The notes under the pieces: model-generated
Told to the model about the DNA's origin: nothing
Databases searched by the model: none
Seen by the model: only the letters and a program-made list of their open reading frames with translations
Source: Lithodes maja
Lineage: Eukaryota > Arthropoda > Malacostraca > Decapoda > Lithodidae
Length of the DNA stretch: 64,000 nt
Direction: 5' to 3'
NCBI GenBank assembly: GCA_037953745.1
Contig: JBAKBP010012342.1
Span: 1 to 64,000 of the forward strand
Translations under genes and position numbers: made by a program
In this document: positions 32,295-42,741 of the stretch, one piece after another
Position numbering within the stretch: position 1 is the stretch's first letter
Layout of the letters: each line of letters begins with the position of its first letter

Positions 32295-34582
32295 CACCAT
32301 CACCTCATAAGCCATTCTCTCCACCTGCCCCTACCTGGACTGCATACCATCGAAAATACGGCGTCCAGGCCATAATGATAAGCCCAATTGGTGGAATAAA
32401 GATACTTCAGAATGTCTGCTTGCTAAAAAATTTGCTAATGATAGATTAAAATACTCACAAAATGACTAAGAACGGGTGAAATTTGTAGAGCTACGACGCA
32501 AAGCCAAAAAGTTAATTAAGCAAAGTAAAAAGACCCTGGAGTTACATGTTGCGAATCAAAGTAAAACAAACCCGAAAGAATTCTATAGTTATATCAGAAA
32601 GAAAAAAGTAGTTACTTCAACTGTTGGACCGTCGATGAAAATGGAGAATACACCAAAGACGAAGTACAAATGAGTAATGCCCTCAATACCTTCTTTGCAT
32701 CAGTTTTTACAACCGAAGACCTCAGTGATATCCCTACACCATCGCCGATTCAGATTGATAATTCAGATGTTCTAAGCAATATCACCGTTACAGAGAGAGA
32801 AGTATTGAATTGTTTAGATAAACTCAAGGTAAATAAAACGCCTGGACCTGATACAATCTCGCCTAGAGTTCTAAAGGAAGCTAAGGATGAGCTCTCCAAA
32901 CCACTGACATTGTTATTCAATGAATCCTTGCAGTCTGGGACTATGCCTGATCAGTGGAAGCTAGCCAACGTAACACCGATATTAAAAAAAGGCAGCAAAT
33001 CCCTACCCAGTAACTATCGTCCAATTAGCTTAACCTCAATTGTATGTAAAATGCTAGAAACGGTCATAAGAGACAGACTCGTAAATCACTTAGAGGCAAA
33101 TAACTTACTTAAAGATAGTCAACACGGCTTTCGTAAAAAACGTTCCTGTTTAACAAACCTCTTAGACTTCTTCCACGATATCCTCAACCTCTACGATGAG
33201 AGTAAAGCTGTAGATATTATATACCTTGATTTTCAAAAGGCCTTTGACAAAGTTCCCCACAAACGTTTACTGCTAAAACTAAAAGCGCATGGAATACAAG
33301 ACAGTGTGTTGAAATGGATAGAAAATTGGCTCAGCGACAGAAAGCAAAGAGTAGTCATAAACGGTAAGGCATCTAAATGGACCAATGTAAGTAGCGGGGT
33401 TACCCCAGGGATCGTTACTAGGACCAATTATCTTTCTAATTTACATCAACGACATAGATGAGGGTCTCACCTGTACAATCTCAAAATTTGCTGACGATAC
33501 AAAAATTGCAAATAGCGTACTCTCAAAAGAACAAGTTGACGATATGCAACACAATCTAGATAAATTGTCATGTTGGGCCCAAATTTGGCAAATGAGTTTC
33601 AATGCGGATAAATGTAAAGTACTACATATCGGATACCTAAATGAGAAAGCAAACTATTCGATGAATGGCACTCAGCTTAAGAATGCAAACAGAGAAACCG
33701 ATCTGGGAGTAACAATATCGAGTAACCTAAAACCGAGTCAACAATGTTCAGAAGTTGTTAAGAAGGCAAACAAAATAATTGGCTTTATAGGCAGGTCATT
33801 TGAGCATAAATCCAAAGAAGTTATCCTAACCCTTTACAATTCCTTAGTCCGCCCTCTTCTGGAATACTGCGTTCAATCCTGGTGCCCTTATTACCAAAAA
33901 GATATAAACAAGCTAGAACGAGTTCAACGTAGAGTTACCAAAATGATACCTAGCCTAAAGAACAAACCATACGAAGAGCGTCTTAGAGAATTAAATCTAT
34001 TTCCTTTAACCCAGCGCAGATTAAGAGGTGACTTAATTCAAGTGTTCAAAATCATCAAAGGCATCGACAATATGAACTGTAGTAAGTACTTCACTATCGA
34101 CCAATCTAATTACACACGGGGAAACGGTTGCAAAATTGGTAAATCTTTTAACTCACACGAATCTAAATATTTCTTCTTCAATCGAGTTGTCAACTTGTGG
34201 AATGGGCTTCCCCGAGACGTTAGAGACTGCAGCACCGTTGATTCATTTAAACTCCACTTAGACAAATATCTCGCATCAAACCCGCGACTGACTGCGTTTG
34301 TAAATGAATAACTTTATTTTATCCCCCCCTCAGTTACTAACCCATCTGTCCCCTACTAACTTCCTAATCCTGCCACGGACATTAGTTCTAGGGCAGTAGT
34401 TCCCTTTCCAATGTTCCCTTACCCACTCTAAACCACTGTTTGGACACTTGATCCTCAGTGTTTTGGAAGACAAGCAGCCTAGAAGGGTCACTAGACGTGT
34501 TGTTGCTTGATTTCCTTTGTACTCCTTTGTACCTCTTTAGGAACCCATCTCTCTGATATACCCCCCTTGTTCCACCCCCCAT
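32295..34582 (+). mobile_element. CR1-clade LINE, 5'-truncated
   Basis: A pol fragment without endonuclease is followed by a 3' UTR (34315-34582). It lies between two foldback MITEs of the same family. The RT is related to, but clearly different from, the CR1 family at 1-2316. Confidence 0.8.
32381..34314 (+). pseudogene. CR1-type pol with one stop and two frameshifts
   Basis: Starts at the linker before RT (NWWNKDT). Lesions: an in-frame TAA at 32467; a single-base frameshift near 32630, after VGP; and a single-base insertion near 33398, where GGGTTACCCCAG probably derives from a GGGTACCCCAG-like source. RT blocks are present in order: SNYRPISLTS, IYLDFQKAFDKVPH, the PQGS block after the second shift, FADDT at about 33490, NADKCKVLHIG, LVRPLLEYCVQSWCPYY, LERVQRRVTKMIP, WNGLPRDV. 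The stop is at 34309-34311. Few lesions suggest moderate age. Confidence 0.85.
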
Positions 34583-34959
34583 TTAAGGGAGCCCACCTCG
34601 CTTTTTTTTATCTTTCTCTCCCTCTATATCTGGCTTGTATCCATTCGGCCCCATTCACCCAACTGTTTTAAGACGTTTATCCCCATCCAGGTGTCGATTT
34701 CTTTCTGGAGAGCGATAGCGAGCCAGCATTGTATGGAGAAATCCGGCTTTGCCGGAGAAGTTTTTCTATCGAAAAATGTAAAAATTTAGCTTGCTGTCAA
34801 AACAAAAATATATATATGCTGGCTCGCTACTGCTCGCCAGGAAAATATTGACACCTGGATGGGGCTAACGTCTTAAACCAGTAGGCTGAATGGGGCCGAA
34901 TGGATACAAGCCAGAGAGAGGGAGAAAAAGAGGAAAAAAAGCGAGGTGGGCCCCCTTAA
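34583..34959. mobile_element. Foldback TTAA MITE (family 2), copy 3
   Basis: TTAA at 34583-34586 and 34956-34959. Left end GGGAGCCCACCTCGC, right end GCGAGGTGGGCCCCC, perfect enough to be a terminal inverted repeat. The halves are inverted complements, with a CCGGCTTTGCCGG centre. Confidence 0.9.
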
Positions 34960-35043
34960 GGTGGATATGCATATTTAGTTAGGCTAGAGATGAGAGTAAT
35001 GTAAGGTCACTCAAAAAAAAAATCGTGACGTCACCTATTTCTA

Positions 35044-35052
35044 ATTATGGAA

Positions 35053-35112
<60 letters not shown>
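35044..35112. repeat. (TA)n microsatellite
   Basis: About 60 bases of pure TA dinucleotide. Confidence 0.95.
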
Positions 35113-35114
<2 letters not shown>

Positions 35115-35352
35115 GGAAACGAAATCTGTGAATATAATTTTCTACACTTCAACTACAAAACTCTGTATACTATTTATTGAAAACATAGTGCCATCCAAAA
35201 AACAAACAAAGAAAAATTTACGATTGCATAAAGAAAAACATAGGGAGTCCACGAATTTATAGAAGTTAATTTACTAGGCACTTTGAAATTTGCATCTATG
35301 AGTGTGCAGTTCTTAACATAATAAACAAACCGTACAAACACCCACTCTTACG

Positions 35353-35710
35353 TTAAGGGGGTAGTGTTTGGTTTTTGGTCTATACATGTATTTATACATG
35401 TATTTATTCATATATTTTTTAGTTTCCTCGCTAGACCTCCATCAAGTTTAGAAAAAACACCCCTTAAATATTAGTAAATTTTTCGGTAAACAAAAAATGT
35501 TCCGCAGCTTCTAAAATTAGAGGCTCGCTTACGCTCGCTAGGAAAAAAATCGACACCGAAAGGGCACGAAGGTCTTAATATTGATAACAAAATTAGGCGA
35601 AAGGTCTCAAAATTGCCAAACTAACGGAACGAACGTCTTAAAACCTCAAAACTAATATGCTAAACATGAGGGAGAAGGGGGTCCAGATAAAGCGAGTACT
35701 TCCCCCTTAA
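35353..35710 (-). mobile_element. TTAA MITE family 1, both ends present
   Basis: TTAAGGGGGTAGTGTTTGG at left and GCGAGTACTTCCCCCTTAA at right are inverted partners flanked by TTAA. The core is in reverse orientation, with part of the GGCCTTCGG hairpin deleted. Confidence 0.85.
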
Positions 35711-36009
35711 ATACATATGCATAGATGTAACCCTGGATCTAATTATAGCCTATAAGTAAACGAGGGCGTGTCAGTCTTAACACTTTTTAGCTCTTCACCC
35801 TGTCAGACCAATTACACTTACACACACACACACACATACACTACCTGTTTAACCAACTAGAAATACTTCACTTTAACACCTTCCTCTTATTTTTTATCGT
35901 TTTTCTATTTAGATTTAATTTTGGTTTAGTTGTTATTTGTGTTTTTGCAAGTATGGTTGTCCGAGATCGTTAAAGTGCATCTTTTTTCGGTGTGTGTGCG
36001 TGTGTGCGT
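35711..36009. other. No gene seen
   Basis: Unassigned sequence with short CA and GT runs; the GT run at the end borders a SINE. Confidence 0.4.
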
Positions 36010-36491
36010 GTTACTCAGTTACTTGTTCGTCAAGGGGAATCCACGCAATGCGAGCTAAGCTCATTATTATCGCGCCTCCTTAACTGGGAATGTATTGCGT
36101 GAAATGCATGTTAAGTGTTTTATGTACTGTTGGAATGGCTGTGGATGTGTGTGTAGTCTGTATTTAGCCAATTGGCGACATCGGAAACGAAGGCTTAGGG
36201 TGGATCTGTATGGTACCATTCTCACTATAGACGGTACCGTCTCGCCCGAAGGCTTAGGTAGCCATCAGCTTAGGTGAACCATATGATACCCATCTTGCCT
36301 TGTACCATTTTTGCCAACCCCAGATGGGACGTCACAACGTCGTCCACTTATTCCAGGTACCTATTTACAGCTAGGTGAACTGAGGCTAACGCATGAAAGG
36401 AGACAAGCCCAATTTGTCTCCGCCCGGCCGGGGATTGAACCCCCGACCCCTCGTGTGTGAGACGAGAGCTCTACCTACTAGGCTACGGGCT
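36010..36491 (-). mobile_element. tRNA-derived SINE, copy 4
   Basis: Complete copy with the GTTACTCAGTTACTTGTTCG 3' end at left and the tRNA head at right (B box as GGATTGAACC on the plus strand near 36432). It is almost identical to copies 3 and 5. GT-rich repeats lie on both sides. Confidence 0.9.
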
Positions 36492-36760
36492 GTGTGCGTG
36501 TGTGTGCGCGCGTGTGCGTGCGTGTGTGTGTGTGTACGACCGTGCTTGCTTGCGTGTATGTATATTCGTGGTCATGTTCGCAGGTTGTTATAAATATACT
36601 ATATACAGTAAATTAATCCACACACACACACACACAAGCACTGCCTCACACACATATACATATATGATCACATCAACAGACCAAAACTCAATCCCTCCCC
36701 CCCCCCCCCCCCCTCTCTTTCTCTGTCACACACACACACACACACACACACAGCTTTGAC
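36492..36760. repeat. GT/GC, CA and poly-C microsatellites
   Basis: GTGTGCGCGC-type repeats at 36492-36537, CA runs near 36620 and 36725-36752, and a C-run of about 18 near 36695-36712. Confidence 0.85.
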
Positions 36761-37361
36761 CATGGAGTTTACTCGTTTAGTTCCAGAAATACTACGTTTC
36801 AACATCTTTCTCTCTCTCTCTCTCTCAATACTGTTTTTAGTTACAGATAGTTTAGTTGTTGAATAATAATAAGAGAAAAGGAAAGAAAAATAATAATATA
36901 TATGCATGCAATTTTTTTTCAATTTCTAAGTTTCTATAATATCCTTCGGGTGATATCACAAACTTGCAAAGTTTTGTTTTGTTTGTATTTCTGTCAGCGT
37001 ATATAAATGTGTCTAAAACAGTGGAGGGTGCTGGACAATGCTTGATGTTATGCTATCCTTTCCTTCCACTGTTCTTTGTTTGAGGTTATGCTTTCACTAC
37101 TAATGTTCAAGTCCTGACTACCTAACTTGTATCATAAGGTCTGTGTGGCCAGTTTATCTACGTAAATATCTCTCTCTCTCTATCAAAATAGCAGGACGTA
37201 TACAGTCCTGTATTATACAGGGATAAAGAAGTAAAAACATCTAAACAACCAATTTATGTACCAATAATAAGAGAGAGACATTTTAAAAATTTAAAGTAAT
37301 TTAAGCCCATACCATGGTCGAAAAAAGTTGTCCGAACACAGATCCACATCTCCCCAACCAC
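36761..37361. other. No gene seen
   Basis: AT-rich unassigned sequence with a short CT repeat at 36809-36826. Confidence 0.45.
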
Positions 37362-37365
37362 AAAA

Positions 37366-37417
<52 letters not shown>
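37362..37417. repeat. (CA)n tract 5' of a SINE
   Basis: About 50 bases of CA repeat that end exactly where the tRNA-like head begins. Confidence 0.95.
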
Positions 37418-37418
<1 letters not shown>

Positions 37419-37893
37419 CCCGTAGCCTAGTAGGTAGAGCTCTCGTCTCACACACGAGGGGTTGGGGGTTCAATCCCCGGCCGGGCGGAGACAAATTGGG
37501 CTTGTCTCCTTTCATGTGTTAGCCTCAGTTCACCTAGCTGTAAATAGGTACCTGGAATAAGTGGACGACGTTGTGACGTCCCATCTGGGGTTGGCAAAAA
37601 TGGTACAAGGCGAGATGGGTATCATATGGTTCACCTAAGCTGATGGCTACCTAAGCCTTCGGGCGAGACGGTACCGTCTATAGTGAGAATGGTACCATAC
37701 AGATCCACCCTAAGCCTTCGTTTCCGATGTCGCCAATTGGCTAAATACAGACTACACACACATCCACAGTCATTTTCAACAGTACATAAAACACTTAACA
37801 TGCATTTCACGCAATACATTCCCAGTTAAGGAGGCGCGATAATAATGAGCTTAGCTCGCATTGCGTGGATTCCCCTTGACGAACAAGTAACTG

Positions 37894-37898
<5 letters not shown>
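37418..37898 (+). mobile_element. tRNA-derived SINE, copy 5 (reference copy, plus strand)
   Basis: The head begins GCCCGTAGCCTAG. It has an A box, an anticodon arm with stem CTCGT/ACGAG and loop CTCACAC (anticodon CAC in the standard position, valine-like), and a B box GGTTCAATCC, followed by the CGGCCGGGCGG segment. The body of about 300 bases is not tRNA-like. The 3' end reads AAGTAACTGAGTAAC and continues into (AC)n. A SINE is a non-coding RNA gene copied by a partner LINE; the partner is unknown. Confidence 0.9.
37423..37476 (+). promoter_or_regulatory. Internal RNA polymerase III promoter of the SINE
   Basis: A box TAGCCTAGTAGG at 37423-37434 and B box GGTTCAATCC at 37467-37476, with 32 bases between them, the spacing expected in tRNA genes. 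Confidence 0.8.

Positions 37899-37952
<54 letters not shown>
37899..37952. repeat. (CA)n tract 3' of a SINE
   Basis: About 50 bases of CA repeat continuing from the SINE 3' end. Confidence 0.95.
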
Positions 37953-37953
<1 letters not shown>

Positions 37954-38504
37954 CATAAAACCAGTGTCAACACAAAACCAAGTAGCTATATCCCACTCCA
38001 TCCCAGGACAGACAGAGAATCTGACAAAGAGTTACAAGTATGATGATATATATTTGTTGTGGGCTTCAGAAGTGGGGATTGAAGGTCCATAAAGTTATAT
38101 ATTGATGCAATATTATATTTCAATTATGTAATCCACCAAATGTTACAATAATTGTATCCTTATGCTCTCCTTACATCCATGTTTCTGCTACATAAATATT
38201 TATATATATACTTCATTAATTAAACATAATAGGACATTGGTTATTCAGAAGTTTTTACTTTTCGTTCCCTACACCCTGTAATTTTGATGATGTAATTATG
38301 AAACACCCGATATATATATATACAGTATATATATAGGAGACAAGGAGATTGACAGGTAGCACGCCGACAGCCTTTAACAGACAAATACACCAACAAACAT
38401 ACATTGTTTCTATATCAAAACTGTCAAAATATGTTCCCTCAAAAGGAGAGTATATATAAATATTTAGGTTTTGTAAAGCCTTCTAAGTGCCCCAAGTGCG
38501 TCTC

Positions 38505-38506
<2 letters not shown>
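37953..38506. other. No gene seen
   Basis: Unassigned AT-rich sequence with a short TATATA palindrome near 38308-38336. Confidence 0.45.
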
Positions 38507-38537
<31 letters not shown>

Positions 38538-38580
38538 TCCCCCCCCCCCCCCCACCCCCCCCGGGCTCGGCTTTAGTGGA
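38507..38580. repeat. (CA)n and poly-C tract
   Basis: CA repeats followed by C-runs. Confidence 0.9.
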
Positions 38581-38619
38581 GAGCGAGAGTGGATTACGTG
38601 CGTACAGTCCAATATTTCC

Positions 38620-38770
38620 TTAACCCATTAATTTTTCTACCGACAAATGTACACATTTATCTTGAAAGGGTGTTTAGGGGGTGTTTATTTAAGCTTGATG
38701 GAGGTCTAGGGAGAAAACTAAAAAGATAAATTAATGAATAGACCAAACAATAAGCAGTATCCCCCTTTAA
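38620..38770 (+). mobile_element. TTAA MITE family 1, right half only
   Basis: Contains CTACCGACAAATGTACAC, the GATGGAGGTCTAGGG block and the right end CCCCCTTTAA. Confidence 0.7.
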
Positions 38771-38856
38771 AAAACATAATGGATGATTGGATATCCTGTT
38801 TTACCTTATAGATAATAAAACTATGTGCATGGAATATCATCTACTTTGGTGTCATA

Positions 38857-39180
38857 TTAAGGGGATAGGGACTTTTTTGTATCTATTTATTAATTTGTAC
38901 ATATATTTTTCAGTTTCCTCGCTAGACCTCCATGAATCTTAAAAAACACCCCCTAGACATCCATTCAAGATAAATTTGTACATTTTTCGGTAGAAAAATT
39001 TCCCGACCGAAGGCCGGTTCCTCTGAACATTATAGGCTTGCTATCGCTCGCCAGGAAAAAAATTACACCTGTATGGCACGAAAGGTTAAAATTGACAACG
39101 AAATGGGCGAAAGCTGTTATAATCGCCTAACTAATGAGCCGAACGTCTTAAAATCTTAAAATTAATGGGGCAATTACATT
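38857..39180 (-). mobile_element. TTAA MITE family 1
   Basis: TTAAGGGGATAGGGAC at left; the reverse core follows with CCGAAGGCCGG and the FTTTTTCGGTAGAAAAAT-like hairpin. The right end is degenerate near 39175. Confidence 0.75.
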
Positions 39181-39290
39181 TTAACACATAAATTATTTCT
39201 GTTGGTAAAAACAAAAATGACACTGTGGAAGATGATTGGTGGGCCGATATCTTTTATGAGCGAGTGCCTGTACATTTATTGTTATGTGTT

Positions 39291-41279
39291 TTTTTTTTTT
39301 TTTTTTAAAGAGACAATGAACGGAGGAAGGAAAAACACAGATAAAACAAAAAGGTCCATGTGCCTAAAGGCATCCTCCATTCATAAAATGTTTGTAACAA
39401 CTGGATTTAAACATTTGTAGATTGTAAGTTTGTGGAAAGCAATTCGAGGGAAGTGAATTCCAAAGAGTAGTAGCTCTGGGGATAAATGAATTCTGATAAG
39501 CAGAAGTTCTGCATTGTGGAGGAGAAAGTGTAAATTCATGGACGCTCTCAGCTGCCCTAGTTCTACGGGGAAAGATGTGGAGAGGCGGCACAATTGAAGC
39601 AAGTTCCTCGGAACAATTGCTGTGAAAATATCTGTAGAATAATGCAAGGGATGCAACGTTTCTTCGTATGGATAATGTAGGAAGGTCCTGTGTGATTGCA
39701 GGGTTATTGATTAATCTAATAGCTTTATTTTGAATTTTGTCCAACTGCCTCAATGCAACCACTCCACTTCCACCCCACAGAGGTGAACAGTAATCCATCT
39801 GAGAACGCACATGACTTTTATATATCACGGCCAACTGCTCGTCAGTGAAGAATTCTCGAACTCTGTACAGGAGTCCCAGTTTTTTAGAGGCATTCTTAGC
39901 AAAGCTTCTAACATAATGTGTCCAGCTCAAGTTAGTAGTTAATGTTACACCGAGAATGTCAATACTAGGGGAAGTGGGAATATTTACATCATTAAAAAAT
40001 ATATGGGAGTCAGTGAGACTCTGTCGGTTAGAAAATTGAATGTACTTGGTTTTCTGTGCATTAAAGGAAACTAGATTCTTTTGTCCCCATCCATTAATTC
40101 TAGAAAGGTCCTGGTTCAGAGAAATTGCAGTGTTTATTTTTGAATTTATAAGATCGGGTTGGGTGACAGAATTGGTAAATGTGAAGGAACTGTGGAGTGT
40201 TGAGTCATCTGCATAGGAATGTATTGGATTATGAGTGGTAGATATGAGATCATTGATATGAATGAGGAACAGAATTGGGGCCAAAACTGATCCCTGGGGA
40301 ACACCAGCATTTATTGAGTGAAATTGAGAATAAAGGCCATCTACCATTACACGTATTTTTCTGTTATGAAGATAAGAAGAAATTAGTGGAACTAATGATG
40401 CAAGGCCGTAGTGTGACATCTTCGACAAAAAGGATTGATGCCAGACTCTATCAAATGCCTTTGATATATCCAGTGCTATTGTATGTGTTTCACCATGTTG
40501 GTCTGTAGCTTGGTTGATTTGATGCGTAAGAAGGCAAAGCATGTCTGCAGTTGATCGACATCGTCTAAAACCATATTGCCTACCACTGATTAATTTATTA
40601 TTCTCAAGATGCTTAATTATGTGATTATTTAATTTAATTTCAAAGACTTTACCAAGAGTGGAAGTTATAGCTAATGGTCTGTAGTTTGATGGATCTGAAG
40701 AGGCACCTTTTTTAGGAACTGGATGGATGTTTGCTTCTTTCCAGGGTACTGGGAAGCATGAGGTATGAGTACACAGACGGAAATTTTTTGCCAATACAGG
40801 AGCGAGCACCAAGGAGCAATTCTTAAGTACTATTGGAGGAATTTCATCTGGACCAGGAGCCTTATCTACCGAGAGATTCTGCAAAATAGTTTTGACATGT
40901 CTAGTGTGGATCTTAAGTGAGGGAATTTCAGGCGAATTAAAATTAAGTACAGGGACATCTTGATTTATTTCTTCTAAGGTTGAGTTGGTGGAGAAAATAT
41001 CCGCAAGAAGGTTAGCTTTACCTCGTGGGTCACTTACAAGATTGCCAGTCGGAGATTTTAATGGTGGAATGGATGAAGCAGTAGTGAAGTTGGATTTAAA
41101 TGAGTTAAGAGTAGACCAAAATATTTTGTTATCATTTGGATTATTTAGAAGTTTATTTGCCTGCTTGTGGAGAAAGTTTGATTTAGTTAGGTTTAATACA
41201 GTTTTGGCATGATTTCTGATGTTTCTAAAGTAATTAAAGGCTTCATGTGTTTTTGATCTTGTGTATGCATTGTAGGCTA

Positions 41280-41288
<9 letters not shown>
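39291..41288 (-). mobile_element. Jockey-like non-LTR element, copy 1 (5'-truncated)
   Basis: Reverse orientation: the 3' poly-A tail appears as a T-run at 39291-39308 and the 5' truncation lies at about 41283-41288. There the sequence passes straight into the T-run that is the tail of copy 2. The homologous region in copy 2 is 41310-44345. Confidence 0.88.
39364..41285 (-). CDS. Jockey-like pol, N-terminally truncated
   Basis: The first usable start codon gives 40884-39364, but the homologous frame appears to stay open up to the truncation point near 41285, so the start is not real. RT blocks: APGPDEIPPIVLKN, SNYRPLAITSTLGKVFE, ALDISKAFDRVWH, GVPQGSVLAPILFLIHINDL and the catalytic SYADDSTLH. 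The C-terminus has MDYCSPLWGG and ATTLWNSLPSNCFP, with no RNase H domain. The stop is at 39364. The endonuclease is missing through truncation. By motif style this belongs to the Jockey/I group; the clade is uncertain. Confidence 0.82.
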
Positions 41289-41311
<23 letters not shown>

Positions 41312-41365
41312 GAGACTATGAACGGAGGAAGGAAAAACACAGATAAAACAAAAAGGTCCATGTGC

Positions 41366-41681
41366 CTAAAGGCATCCTCCATTCATAAAATGTTTGTAAC
41401 AACTGGATTTAAACATTTGTAGATTGTAAGTTTGTGGAAAGCAATTCGAGGGAAGTGAATTCCAAAGAGTAGTAGCTCTGGGGATAAATGAATTCTGATA
41501 AGCAGAAGTCCTGCATTGTGGAGGAGAAAGTGTAAATTCATGGGCGCTCTCAGCTGCCATAGTTCTACGGGGAAAGATGTAGAGAGGCGGCACAATTGAA
41601 GCAAGTTCCTTGGAACAATTGCTGTGAAAATATCTGTAGAATAATGCAAGGGATGCAACGTTTCTTCGTATGGATAATGTA
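41366..41681 (-). pseudogene. C-terminal part of Jockey-like pol, copy 2
   Basis: Encodes the region from TLSIRRNVASLALFYRYF to the stop at 41366. It matches the end of copy 1 closely and is separated from the rest of the gene by the CR1 insertion. Confidence 0.85.
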
Positions 41682-42735
41682 AGAACATAAGAACATAAGA
41701 AAATGGGAGTCTGCAGAAAGCCGATTGGCCTAAGCAAGGCAGATCCCTGTCCCACACAATCCCAATTACAAAGCCCAATTATAGGCTCAACACTCTAATA
41801 CCCTGAGGATCATCTTACCAAAACGGTTAGAGATTAACGCAGGATTACGGGGGTCTGCAGAGCGCTGATTGGCCCAACCCTGCTGATCCCCCTTCACACC
41901 CAACCCTTCTCGTCCATATGCTTATCCAATTTTATCTTAAAGCTCCCTATCGTTTTTAATCCCACTATAGCACTTGGTAGTCCATTCCACCCATCTACAA
42001 CTCTGTTACCAAACCAATATTTGCCTATATATTTTCTGAAACTAAATTTATCTAATTTGAAACCATTGGTAAGAGTTCTTTCGCTATCACTGAGCTTTAG
42101 TACATTTGTCATGTCCCCTTTGTTAATCCCACTAACCCACTTGAACACCTCTATCATATCCCCTCTAACTCTGCGTCTCTCTAACGAATGTAAGCCTAAT
42201 TTCGTCAACCTTTCTTTATACGGAAGATTTCTAATATTATGGATCATTTTTGTCATTCTACGTTGTACTCTCTCCAATGAATCTATGTCCATTCTGTAAT
42301 AAGGACACCAAAATTGAACAGCATAATCCATATGGGGTCTCACTAATGACAAGTAAAGTTTTAAGATAACATCAGCAGTTCTGTTACTCCCACTCCTTGA
42401 GATGAACCCGAGAATCTTGTTTGCCTTGTTTCGAACGCTTATACACTGTTGTCTAGGCTTCAAATCATTGCTAACAAACACACCTAGATCTTTCTCACAA
42501 TTCGAGTTTTCTAATTCCACATTAGCTAGTTTATATTTAACATTTGTATGCATCTTCCCTATCTTTAATACCTTGCATTTGTCAATGTTAAACTTCATCT
42601 GCCAATTTACTGACCATTCGTGTAAGGTATCTAGATCCCTTTGGAGGCACTCTATATCTCTATCTGAATCAATTGTTCTCCCCATTTTGGTATCGTCTGC
42701 AAATTTACTTATCCTACTAGTTAAACCTAAACCTA
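41682..42735 (-). mobile_element. CR1 element (same family as 1-2316), 5'-truncated, inserted in Jockey copy 2
   Basis: Begins at left with the inverted 3' tail (AAGAACATAAGAACATAAG), then the 3' UTR and RT C-terminus. It ends at about the codon for TSRISKFADDTK, with a short CCTAAACCTAA stretch at the truncated 5' end. Confidence 0.9.
41894..42733 (-). pseudogene. CR1 RT C-terminal fragment
   Basis: Open frame from the FADDTKMGRTIDSD region to the normal stop at 41894, nearly identical to the copy at 1240-2087. Only the last third of pol is present. The C-terminal segment reads WNGLPSAIVGLKTIG, which lacks the small duplication seen in the other copy. Confidence 0.88.
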
Positions 42736-42741
42736 AATGTA

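Noticed and set aside
37418..37490. Functional tRNA-Val gene
   Set aside because: The anticodon arm and Pol III boxes are good, but the acceptor stem does not pair and the unit continues into a repeated 300-base SINE body.
42720..42735. Telomere-like CCTAA motif at the CR1 junction as a sign of an interstitial telomere
   Set aside because: Only about two imperfect units, and the stretch partly matches CR1 sequence near 1240.
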